This document shows, one piece after another, positions 1-4,816 of a stretch of DNA of 7,324 nucleotides. The DNA is from a bacterium. Its GTDB lineage: Bacteria; Omnitrophota; Gorgyraeia; Velamenicoccales; JABMQK01. The stretch covers positions 1-7,324 of the forward strand of contig JABMQK010000054.1 in NCBI GenBank assembly GCA_013203265.1. The letters are read 5' to 3'. A program made the translations under genes and the position numbers. The notes under the pieces were generated by a model, which saw nothing but the letters and a program-made list of their open reading frames with translations, did no database searches and was not told the DNA's origin. The number at the start of each line of letters is the position of its first letter. The stretch's first letter is position 1.

Positions 1-381
1 ATACATATCTTTATTCATTGCCGGCGCAATAACAACCTTTGCTTTCGTGGCGGCAACAACACAAGTCAATAAATCATCATATATGCCATTTGCTAATTTG
101 CCAATAATATTAGCCGTAGCTGGTGCGATCAAAATCACTCTTGCCCACTTAGCCAATTCTATATGCTCGACGCTAAAATCCATATCTACATCAAACATCT
201 CTGAATGAACTCTTCTTTGGGAAAGCGCCTGAAATGTTAAAGGGCCTATAAACTCCCTTGCCTCTTTAGTCATAATAACCTCTACACAAAAACCAACTAT
301 TTTCAAATTGCGAATTAAATCGCAGGATTTATAAGCCGCGACACTACCTGTAACGCCTAATATAATATTTTTATTATTCAT
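1..381 (-). CDS. coaBC: Phosphopantothenoylcysteine decarboxylase (CoaC domain of CoaBC), 5' part
   Basis: The first 127 residues are present and the gene runs off the left edge. This is the FMN-dependent CoaC domain, which decarboxylates 4'-phosphopantothenoylcysteine in coenzyme A synthesis. Visible marks are the N-terminal flavin-binding Rossmann start ILGVTGSVAAYK (7-18), the catalytic-type histidine H73 in the HIELAKWA stretch, the IAPATANIIGKLANGI segment (85-100), and the PxMNxxM signature at 120-126 (P120, N123, M126). The residue after that motif is Tyr127, where the family usually has Trp. The ATG at 381 fits the family N-terminus, but no good Shine-Dalgarno lies at normal distance; an AAGGA is about 16 nt upstream inside a hairpin. 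Whether the CoaB synthetase domain follows cannot be seen. It is the last visible gene of the ndk-yicC-gmk-rpoZ run, and gmk-rpoZ-coaBC is a common bacterial order. Confidence 0.93.
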   Translation of the reverse strand, partial: MNNKNIILGVTGSVAAYKSCDLIRNLKIVGFCVEVIMTKEAREFIGPLTFQALSQRRVHSEMFDVDMDFSVEHIELAKWARVILIAPATANIIGKLANGIYDDLLTCVVAATKAKVVIAPAMNKDMY

Positions 382-388
382 AAAAGAT

Positions 389-412
389 AAAAAAGGTTCC
401 TTAACCTTTTTT
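389..412 (-). terminator. Weak terminator-like hairpin at the rpoZ/coaBC junction
   Basis: A perfect 10-bp inverted repeat, AAAAAAGGTT (389-398) and AACCTTTTTT (403-412), has a 4-nt loop. Read on the minus strand it is an A-tract, a GGTT/AACC stem and a T-tract, the shape of a small bidirectional intrinsic terminator. Only four pairs include the G/C core, so termination would be weak. It overlaps the rpoZ stop codon and the leader of coaBC, so it may instead tune coaBC expression or protect an rpoZ 3' end. No experiment supports either role. Confidence 0.35.
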
Positions 413-598
413 ATAATAAACTTTACCTTCAGAAATTTCTCTTAAGGCAATTGTGGTATTTTTAACACCGGACTCTATCTCGATTAACTTTGGCATGCCT
501 TCTGCAAGCTCCAAAGCCCGTCTAGAAGCCAATATTACAAGTTTATACAGACTATCATCTGCCTTATCAATAATTTTTTCTATGGGTATGTAGGACAT
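401..598 (-). CDS. rpoZ: DNA-directed RNA polymerase omega subunit
   Basis: A 65-residue protein matching omega, the small subunit that chaperones the beta' subunit during RNA polymerase assembly. The conserved core is clear: LVILASRRALELAEG (about 20-34) followed by SGVKNTTIALREISEGKV (43-60), equivalent to the family's K/R-x-x-x-AL-EI-GK pattern. It is short but within the range of bacterial omegas and lacks the longer C-terminal tail seen in some groups. The start is the only in-frame ATG, preceded by AGAGG at about 7 nt. That ribosome site and the first 32 nt lie inside the 3' end of gmk in another frame, so translation is probably coupled to gmk. The gmk-rpoZ order is widespread in bacteria. 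Confidence 0.95.
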   Translation of the reverse strand: MSYIPIEKIIDKADDSLYKLVILASRRALELAEGMPKLIEIESGVKNTTIALREISEGKVYYKKG

Positions 599-1190
599 TT
601 TCTAACCTCTTTGTATAAATAATTGATTCTAGCTCTTTAACAGATTTGGATAAATGATCGTTAACAATTATGTAGTCATATTCTCTGACAAAAGAAAGTT
701 CCGTCTTAACGCAGGCCAAACGTCTTTGCATCTCTCCTCTATCCTCTCTGGCGCGTATCTTTGTCCTGCGTATCAGCTCTCTCTCGTTCGGAGGAACAAC
801 AAAAATAAAAACAGCTCTTTTGGCAAATTTCTTTTTTATCTCCAGCGCCCCTTTTACGTCGATGCACAGTAATACATCTTTATTTTTTCTAAATAAATCA
901 TAGGCCAATTTCTTAGGTGTGCCATATAAATTACCAAATACTTCTTTCCATTCAATAAATTCTGCCCTTCTTATCTTTCTTAAAAACTCTTCTTTAGAAA
1001 TAAAAATATAATCTCTATGATTCCTTTCACCTTTCTTTATGGGGCGCGTGGTAAAAGAAATGGAACGGCCTATATTCAGTCTTTTTTTGGATAAAAGTTT
1101 TCTGCATAGTGTTGTCTTGCCTGAACCTGATGGCCCAGATACAACCCAAATTAATGGCTTCTTCTTTTTAGAAACAACCCTATTCCACAT
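567..1190 (-). CDS. gmk: Guanylate kinase
   Basis: A 207-residue cytoplasmic enzyme converting GMP and ATP to GDP and ADP, of normal family length. Domains in order: P-loop GPSGSGKT at 19-26; GMP-binding segment with SFTTRP (45-50) and GERNHRDYIF (54-63); EVFGNLYGTP (83-92); the IDVKGAL Walker-B-like strand (110-116); PPNERELIRR (133-142) leading into the lid; and YDYIIVND (171-178). In the usual GExxGxDYxF motif the second glycine is histidine (H58) here, a mild departure near the GMP site. The N-terminus carries a short basic extension (KKKK at 8-11) before the first strand. The ATG overlaps the yicC 3' end by 11 nt, with AAGGGA about 10 nt upstream; its own 3' end overlaps rpoZ by 32 nt. 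Confidence 0.96.
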   Translation of the reverse strand: MWNRVVSKKKKPLIWVVSGPSGSGKTTLCRKLLSKKRLNIGRSISFTTRPIKKGERNHRDYIFISKEEFLRKIRRAEFIEWKEVFGNLYGTPKKLAYDLFRKNKDVLLCIDVKGALEIKKKFAKRAVFIFVVPPNERELIRRTKIRAREDRGEMQRRLACVKTELSFVREYDYIIVNDHLSKSVKELESIIYTKRLENVLHTHRKNY

Positions 1191-2004
1191 TTTGTAACTG
1201 TTCCCTTATCTTCTCTATCTCGTCCTTTATAATCACGCTATTATAGGAAACTTGAGAATCTCTAAATTTTGCACTCAGAGTATTTATTTCTCTTTGCATT
1301 TCTTGAGTAATAAAATCAAGGACTTTACCCAAAGCTCCGGCCTGCGCAATTGTATCTTTGAATGTCTTAACATGAAATTCTAAACGCACAACCTCTTCTT
1401 CAATGTTATAGCTCTTAAGAAAATCTTTTAATTCTTCATTGCTCAACCTTGCTTTTTGTTCTTTGATTATACTAACCAACCTCTTTTTAATCAATTTTAA
1501 TTTCTGGTTAATCTTTTTAATATGCTTCGATAAATCTAAGTATATGGCCTTTCCTTCCTTTTTGCGCAAAGATACCAGATCCCCCAATGCGCTATGCAGA
1601 GCCTTATTAAAAAGTAATGAGAAATTTCTATTCGAACACTCACTGATTCTTTTAAAATAAATGACGTCGGGCAATTCAATTATATTGCCTACCCTAATAT
1701 CCTGTCTAATCTTTAAGGAACGGCTTATGTTTTTAAGAAGATTGAAATACTTCAAGACTAACCGTTTGTTCAAAACGGGTTCTCTTTCGGAAGGTTCAAG
1801 GCTAGCCATTTGAAGAGTTATTCTTCCTCTTTTTAAAAACCTGGATAATGCTTTTTTTACCTTTGCTTCTGAATTAAAAAACCCATTGGGTAAATTAATA
1901 ACAAAATCTAAAAATTTATGATTGACGGATTTAATATTTACTACGTATGTCTTTCCTTTATAAAAAAAACTGCTCGTGCCAAAACCTGTCATTCCTCTAA
2001 TCAT
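1180..2004 (-). CDS. yicC: YicC/YloC family endoribonuclease
   Basis: A 274-residue member of the YicC/YloC family, cytoplasmic proteins reported to act as RNases or RNA-decay factors. The N-terminal signature MIRGMTGFG begins at residue 1, followed by VVNIKSVNHKFLDF (about 20-33) and a GRITLQM strand. The C-terminal DUF1732 block is strong: EEVVRLEFHV, GKVLDFITQEMQREINTLSAK, and a terminal IEKIREQLQNVE. Lysine-rich coiled-coil sequence lies between. An in-frame TTG at 2010 would add two residues, but the ATG at 2004 is better: it places MIRxMTGxG at the exact N-terminus, shares ATGA with the ndk stop (4-nt overlap), and has AGGAG about 9 nt upstream. Translation is probably coupled to ndk. 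The yicC-gmk-rpoZ order is common, so the assignment is secure. Confidence 0.93.
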   Translation of the reverse strand: MIRGMTGFGTSSFFYKGKTYVVNIKSVNHKFLDFVINLPNGFFNSEAKVKKALSRFLKRGRITLQMASLEPSEREPVLNKRLVLKYFNLLKNISRSLKIRQDIRVGNIIELPDVIYFKRISECSNRNFSLLFNKALHSALGDLVSLRKKEGKAIYLDLSKHIKKINQKLKLIKKRLVSIIKEQKARLSNEELKDFLKSYNIEEEVVRLEFHVKTFKDTIAQAGALGKVLDFITQEMQREINTLSAKFRDSQVSYNSVIIKDEIEKIREQLQNVE

Positions 2005-2510
2005 GCCCAAACTCTCCTTTTGATTGAATTCTCAATATTTTCCTTTGAAGGATATAAATTGACGATGACTTCCTCTGGATTAAACCACATTTTGATCTCT
2101 CTTTCAGCATCCTGGGGATTTGCAGAACAATGGATAACATTTTCGTATAATCCTGTAGTGGTAATCCTGCCATAGGAACCACGGATACTTGTAGAATCAG
2201 CTGTCTCGGGATTGGTTTCACCTGCCAACTCTCTCACCTTTTGTATGGCCTTATGTCCCCAATAAATCAAAACCATAACTTTTCTGCGTCTGTGTAACTC
2301 GCCCATTATATATTTAATCAATTCTTCAAAAAATGGCTCATTTTTTAAATGGCCGTAGTGTTCCATAGCTAATTTCTGGGAAACCCTCATCATCTTTGCG
2401 GCCACAATTTCCAATTTTGTTTCGGATAGTCTCGTTAAAATATTGCCTGTGAGCGACTTAACTAATCCATCCGGCTTTATCAAAATGAGGGTTGCTTCAT
2501 TATCCTTCAT
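2001..2510 (-). CDS. ndk: Nucleoside diphosphate kinase, enlarged divergent form
   Basis: A 169-residue protein, longer than the usual 130-150. NDK transfers the gamma phosphate between NTPs and NDPs through a phosphohistidine. Conserved parts: LILIKPDGLV (8-17, catalytic-type Lys12), HY at 51-52, PFFEELIKYI (59-68), RELAGETNPE (93-102), SIRG (108-111), ENVIH with the nucleophile H127, and AEREIKMWF (135-143). Departures: roughly five extra residues, basic (HRRRK at 73-77), where the family has the short SGPVVAM strand region; four extra residues plus RITTTGLYEN in place of the usual loop ending in GRN; HCSAN instead of HGSDS; Glu58 where Arg or Lys normally precedes PFF; and a longer C-terminal tail. 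The ATG has AAAGGTG upstream. Activity is likely because Lys, Tyr, Arg110 and His are kept. The stop overlaps the yicC start. Confidence 0.88.
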   Translation of the reverse strand: MKDNEATLILIKPDGLVKSLTGNILTRLSETKLEIVAAKMMRVSQKLAMEHYGHLKNEPFFEELIKYIMGELHRRRKVMVLIYWGHKAIQKVRELAGETNPETADSTSIRGSYGRITTTGLYENVIHCSANPQDAEREIKMWFNPEEVIVNLYPSKENIENSIKRRVWA

Positions 2511-2553
2511 CGCTATTCACCTTTCATTTCTTCACAACCACAAGTTTTAATGT

Positions 2554-2583
2554 GAAGCTCCACGGCTTAACAGTCGTGGCTTC
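2554..2583 (-). repeat. Terminal hairpin of the parB-ndk element
   Basis: Arms GAAG (2554-2557) with CTTC (2580-2583) and CCACG (2560-2564) with CGTGG (2575-2579) pair around a 10-nt loop, with a 2-nt bulge on one side. The GAAG arm can alternatively pair with CTTCACA at 2530-2536, since TGTGAAG (2551-2557) is its exact complement. Two mutually exclusive folds are therefore possible just upstream of ndk. In IS200/IS605 elements an imperfect hairpin near the right cleavage site is recognised by the transposase; that role is inference here. Confidence 0.6.
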
Positions 2584-2618
2584 TTCTTTCTCAAGGTTCC
2601 GCCGTGGAGCGAAACCTC

Positions 2619-2646
2619 CCGTACCAAAAGCTTCGCTTTGGTACGG
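2619..2646. repeat. Perfect 10-bp inverted repeat in the parB-ndk element
   Basis: CCGTACCAAA (2619-2628) and TTTGGTACGG (2637-2646) are exact complements with an 8-nt spacer (AGCTTCGC) that can add two or three further pairs. It is the strongest stem in the element. It lacks a following T-tract on either strand, so it is not a standard intrinsic terminator. Confidence 0.8.
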
Positions 2647-2712
2647 AACAAATCCAGTACCGAACTTTGTTCTGGTGCTGGGCTGAACCGTCCCGAACCC
2701 GAACGAAGTGAG

Positions 2713-2734
2713 TGGTTCACGGACTGGTTCACGG
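2713..2734. repeat. Tandem 10-bp direct repeat TGGTTCACGG, two copies
   Basis: TGGTTCACGG occurs at 2713-2722 and again at 2725-2734, a 12-bp period, at the parB side of the hairpin-rich element. The GGTTC of the first copy complements GAACC at 2685-2689. The repeats start 13 bp past the parB stop and may mark the element's boundary. Confidence 0.75.
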
Positions 2735-2747
2735 GTAAAAATTGGAA

Positions 2748-3644
2748 CTAATGTTTCTTTTTAAGCATATTAATAATGCGCTCTAAATCTTGAGGAGAAT
2801 AATACTCGATTACAATCTTGCCTCGCTTTTTGTGTGCAATTATGCGCACCTTTGTACCTAGAGAATGTTGTAGTAATTTTTCAGAATTTAAAATATAAGG
2901 GTCCGATATCCTCGAGGATACGGTCTTTCTCTTTCTATGAGGTAAGCTAACATTAATAATATTCTCTAACTCTCTGACAGATAAGGACTTAGAAATAATC
3001 AACTTGCATAGCTTTCGCTGCTTTTGGATATTATCAGTAGCCAATAGTGCTTTTGCGTGGCCAAAAGTTATTTCGCCCTTGGCAAGGCAGCGTTGAATAT
3101 CCTCGGGAAGTTTAAGTAGTCGCAAAATATTAGATATAGTTGTTTTGTCTTTGCCCAAAGACTTAGCAATTTCATCCTGACTAAAATTAAATTTATCTAC
3201 TAGCTGCTGAAAAGCGTGCGCCTCTTCTATCGGATTCAATCCTTCTCTTTGAATATTCTCCATCAGAGATATCACTAGAGCATCTTCGTCTTTAACATCT
3301 TTTACAATAACAGGAATTTTCTCTACCGCTAATGCCCTGGCGGCGCGGAAACGCCTCTCACCAGCAATTATTTCAAAACCCGTGCCGGATTTTCTTACTA
3401 AAATAGGTTGCAATAATCCTTTTTCCTTAATCGAAGAAATCAATTCCTTGAGTTTTTGATCGTCAAAATGTTCACGCGGTTGGAGCTTACCAGGGACTAT
3501 CCTATCTACCTGCAAATAAAAAACCTCTCCTCTTTTCTTCGAAGATTCCTCCTCGGAAAAAAGCGAAACAGATTTTTTATAATTCTGTGCCTGTTTTTCG
3601 CCAATTAATGCTGCCAGCCCTTTTCCTAATGCCCTCTTCTCCAT
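2748..3644 (-). CDS. parB: Chromosome partitioning protein ParB (CTP-dependent DNA clamp)
   Basis: A 298-residue ParB/Spo0J. ParB binds parS, loads as a CTP-fuelled sliding clamp and recruits SMC and ParA for origin segregation. Visible order: N-terminal ParA-activating peptide with RALGKGLAALIG (4-15); a variable linker; the ParB/Srx CTP-binding domain with QPREHF (55-60), IKEKGLLQPILVR (72-84), the arginine-rich GERRFRAAR (95-103) and ENIQRE (130-134 region); the parS-binding HTH with FSQDEIAKSLGKDKTTISN (154-172); and a C-terminal dimerisation segment (about 265-296) including a KIVIEYYS strand and a leucine/isoleucine helix. All key motifs are intact. The ATG is preceded by AAGGAG at 7 nt. 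It lies 51 bp downstream of parA with a small hairpin between, and the hairpin-packed element begins right after its stop. Confidence 0.96.
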   Translation of the reverse strand: MEKRALGKGLAALIGEKQAQNYKKSVSLFSEEESSKKRGEVFYLQVDRIVPGKLQPREHFDDQKLKELISSIKEKGLLQPILVRKSGTGFEIIAGERRFRAARALAVEKIPVIVKDVKDEDALVISLMENIQREGLNPIEEAHAFQQLVDKFNFSQDEIAKSLGKDKTTISNILRLLKLPEDIQRCLAKGEITFGHAKALLATDNIQKQRKLCKLIISKSLSVRELENIINVSLPHRKRKTVSSRISDPYILNSEKLLQHSLGTKVRIIAHKKRGKIVIEYYSPQDLERIINMLKKKH

Positions 3645-3667
3645 TTATGATCTCCTTAAGAATACCC

Positions 3668-3693
3668 AAGCTGCCAATATAAATCGGCAGCCT
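3668..3693 (-). repeat. Intercistronic hairpin between parA and parB
   Basis: On the minus strand AGGCTGCC (3693-3686) pairs with GGCAGCTT (3675-3668) around a 10-nt A+T loop, eight pairs including one G-U. The G-U forms only in minus-strand RNA. There is no T-tract after it, so it is unlikely to end transcription; it may protect the parA 3' end or adjust the parA:parB ratio. It starts 2 nt past the parA stop and ends about 23 nt before the parB start, upstream of the AAGGAG site. Confidence 0.5.
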
Positions 3694-3695
3694 TC

Positions 3696-4490
3696 TTAAT
3701 TAATGCTAACTAAACTATCGTTTTGCCTATTAAAATTACCTGTTATCTCTTTAGCTAATTCATCGTATTTTTCTGCCCCGATAGATGAACGGTCGTAAAA
3801 ATATATTGGTTTACCAAATCCCGGGGCCTCAGATAGACGAATACTACGAGGAATTATTGTGCGAAATACTTTATCTTTAAAAAATGACCTCGTTTCATTA
3901 ATCACTTCAGCGGTTAAATTTGTTCTAAAATCCGCCATGGTCAGAAGCACGCCTTCTATCTCTAGCTTTGGATTAAATTTCTCTTTTATTAAATTTATCG
4001 TCTTTAGCAACTGCCCTAAACCTTCTAATGCAAAATATTCACATTGGACGGGAATAATTACTGAATCACCAGCAACTAAGGCATTTAGGGTTAGGAGTCC
4101 CAAGGTAGGCGGAGCATCAATTAAAATATAATCGTAGTTTTGTCTAATAGGCTCTATTACCTGTAACAACTTTCTTTCTCTATCAATGTCATTAGCTAAT
4201 TCAAGCTCTGCACCTATTAGATTAAAATCAGCAGGAACAATCTGTAGTTTATCGACGTAACTATCTACTACTAAAGAGGTTACGTCAATAGAATTGATTA
4301 AAACGTCGTAAATGGTTCCTTTTATCTTACCTCTATCTGTTCCTAAACCACTCGTGGTATTACCCTGCGGATCTAAATCAATAAGTAAGACTCGCTTACC
4401 TTGCAAAGATAAATATGTAGAAAGATTTATCGCTGTGGTTGTCTTTCCTGTTCCGCCTTTTTGATTACAAATTGCAATTACTTTTGCCAT
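3696..4490 (-). CDS. parA: Chromosome partitioning ATPase ParA (Soj type)
   Basis: A 264-residue small-type ParA/Soj of the usual chromosomal length, without the N-terminal HTH of plasmid ParA type Ia. It is a deviant Walker ATPase that dimerises with ATP, binds DNA and moves ParB-origin complexes. Motifs: KGGTGKTTT (11-19, signature Lys11 and P-loop Lys16), LLIDLDPQGN (35-44, Walker A' region), YDYILIDAPPTLGLLTLNAL (Walker B, ILIDAPP) and PVQCEYFALEGLGQLL; a C-terminal IPRSIRLSEAPGFGKPI block is typical of Soj. The start is ATG with no clear Shine-Dalgarno; the parS-like palindrome ends 9 bp upstream of it, so ParB binding could affect expression. The usual upstream mnmG/rsmG genes are absent here; a Jag_N gene is the neighbour instead. 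Confidence 0.97.
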   Translation of the reverse strand: MAKVIAICNQKGGTGKTTTAINLSTYLSLQGKRVLLIDLDPQGNTTSGLGTDRGKIKGTIYDVLINSIDVTSLVVDSYVDKLQIVPADFNLIGAELELANDIDRERKLLQVIEPIRQNYDYILIDAPPTLGLLTLNALVAGDSVIIPVQCEYFALEGLGQLLKTINLIKEKFNPKLEIEGVLLTMADFRTNLTAEVINETRSFFKDKVFRTIIPRSIRLSEAPGFGKPIYFYDRSSIGAEKYDELAKEITGNFNRQNDSLVSIN

Positions 4491-4499
4491 ACTTGTCTA

Positions 4500-4515
4500 G
4501 TTTCCACGTGGAAAC
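4500..4515. promoter_or_regulatory. parS: parS-like ParB binding site 1 (perfect 16-bp palindrome)
   Basis: GTTTCCACGTGGAAAC is a perfect palindrome with the CACGTG core and GTTTC/GAAAC arms of bacterial parS (consensus TGTTTCACGTGAAACA). Compared with the consensus, one extra C:G pair separates each arm from the core. It begins 9 bp before the parA start codon. Its proximity to parA/parB and the near-identical second copy make the ParB assignment strong; the altered spacing is a direct observation. Confidence 0.85.
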
Positions 4516-4564
4516 TGAATACTGCTCAATTCGATTTTATAATAACCTATCTTCTATCTTTATA

Positions 4565-4580
4565 GTTTCTACGTGGAAAC
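4565..4580. promoter_or_regulatory. parS: parS-like ParB binding site 2
   Basis: GTTTCTACGTGGAAAC differs from site 1 by one base (T for C at 4570), which breaks the palindrome at one pair. Identity extends outside: both copies read TAGTTTCYACGTGGAAACTG over 20 bp, spaced exactly 65 bp apart. The region between the sites is A+T-rich, and a TATAAA-like box on the minus strand could serve as a -10, though no good -35 accompanies it. Confidence 0.8.
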
Positions 4581-4618
4581 TGCGATTTTAAGTATTCTAA
4601 CTCCAAATATGAGGTTCG

Positions 4619-4804
4619 TCAAGTTTCTTTTTTCTTTAGTGTTACTCGAATCTTAGCGCGCTTTCCGCCTTCCCTTCCAAATAGGCCCATTTTCGCCTCA
4701 GAAAGAACTTGAATATCTATCTCTTCTCGGGAGACTTTCAACTTCTCCAAAGCTTGTTCAATAGCTTCTGTCACTGTTTTTGCTTCTATTTCCAAAGATC
4801 TCAT
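4619..4804 (-). CDS. Stand-alone Jag_N domain protein
   Basis: A 61-residue protein consisting of the Jag N-terminal domain only: EIEAKTVTEAIEQALEKLKV (5-24), then EEIDIQVLSEAKMGLFG (27-43) and KRAKIRVTLK (48-57). In full-length Jag/KhpB (about 200 residues or more) this is followed by KH and R3H single-strand nucleic-acid-binding domains. Here the reading frame stops with TGA after KKKET and neither the 128 bp before parA nor the alternative frames there encode a KH or R3H. Its place right after yidC (14 nt gap, AGGAA ribosome site overlapping the yidC stop) is the normal jag position. It may be a genuine minimal version, or the RNA-binding half may be encoded elsewhere. The Jag_N domain alone cannot be expected to bind RNA by the KH/R3H route. 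Confidence 0.85.
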   Translation of the reverse strand: MRSLEIEAKTVTEAIEQALEKLKVSREEIDIQVLSEAKMGLFGREGGKRAKIRVTLKKKET

Positions 4805-4816
4805 CTTTATTAATTC

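Larger units (their letters stand above)
2530..2741 (-). mobile_element. Hairpin-packed G+C-rich element resembling an IS200/IS605 right end or omega-RNA scaffold without tnpB
   Basis: The gene-free gap between parB and ndk is about 54 % G+C over 2551-2730 by hand count, clearly above the flanks, and carries successive hairpins. Read on the minus strand: tandem TGGTTCACGG units as complements (2713-2734), a long-range GAACC/GGTTC pair (2714-2718 with 2685-2689), a bulged stem (2654-2681), a perfect 10-bp stem (2619-2646), a stem GGTT..AACC (2595-2616) and a final stem (2554-2583) with CCACG and CGTGG arms, ending in TTCAC. A compact terminal hairpin preceded by dense RNA-like structure recalls the 3' end and omega-RNA region of TnpB-type IS200/IS605 elements. 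TTTTTAC precedes the other end, similar to the TTAC-type insertion sites of that superfamily. No tnpA or tnpB is present. It could also be a bacterial interspersed palindromic repeat or a structured ndk leader. Confidence 0.45.

Noticed and set aside
654..872. Plus-strand frame inside gmk
   Set aside because: Antisense shadow of a well-supported gene.
1439..1660. Plus-strand frame inside yicC
   Set aside because: Hydrophobic antisense shadow of a lysine-rich coding region; not a membrane protein gene.
2005..2010. TTG start extending yicC by two residues
   Set aside because: The ATG at 2004 matches the family N-terminus and the ATGA overlap; the TTG would lie only about 3 nt from AGGAG.
1997..2221. 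Minus-strand alternative frame within ndk
   Set aside because: It is a different frame of a gene whose own frame carries the NDK motifs. It does not look like a frameshifted continuation.
2492..2686. Plus-strand frame over the same element and the ndk start
   Set aside because: It overlaps ndk and the repeats on the opposite strand with no recognisable protein and no ribosome site.
2547..2732. 61-residue minus-strand open frame across the hairpin-rich element
   Set aside because: Its codons follow the hairpin arms, the product is low-complexity and arginine/lysine/serine-rich with no family resemblance, and the DNA is explained by inverted and direct repeats; it is more likely an RNA or repeat element.
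3859..4131. Plus-strand frame inside parA
   Set aside because: Antisense to the intact ParA; no recognisable domain.
4491..4618. Frameshifted remainder of Jag (KH or R3H domain) between the Jag_N gene and parA
   Set aside because: Reading past the TGA gives an early stop and no KH GxxG or R3H pattern, and the DNA is occupied by the parS-like sites.
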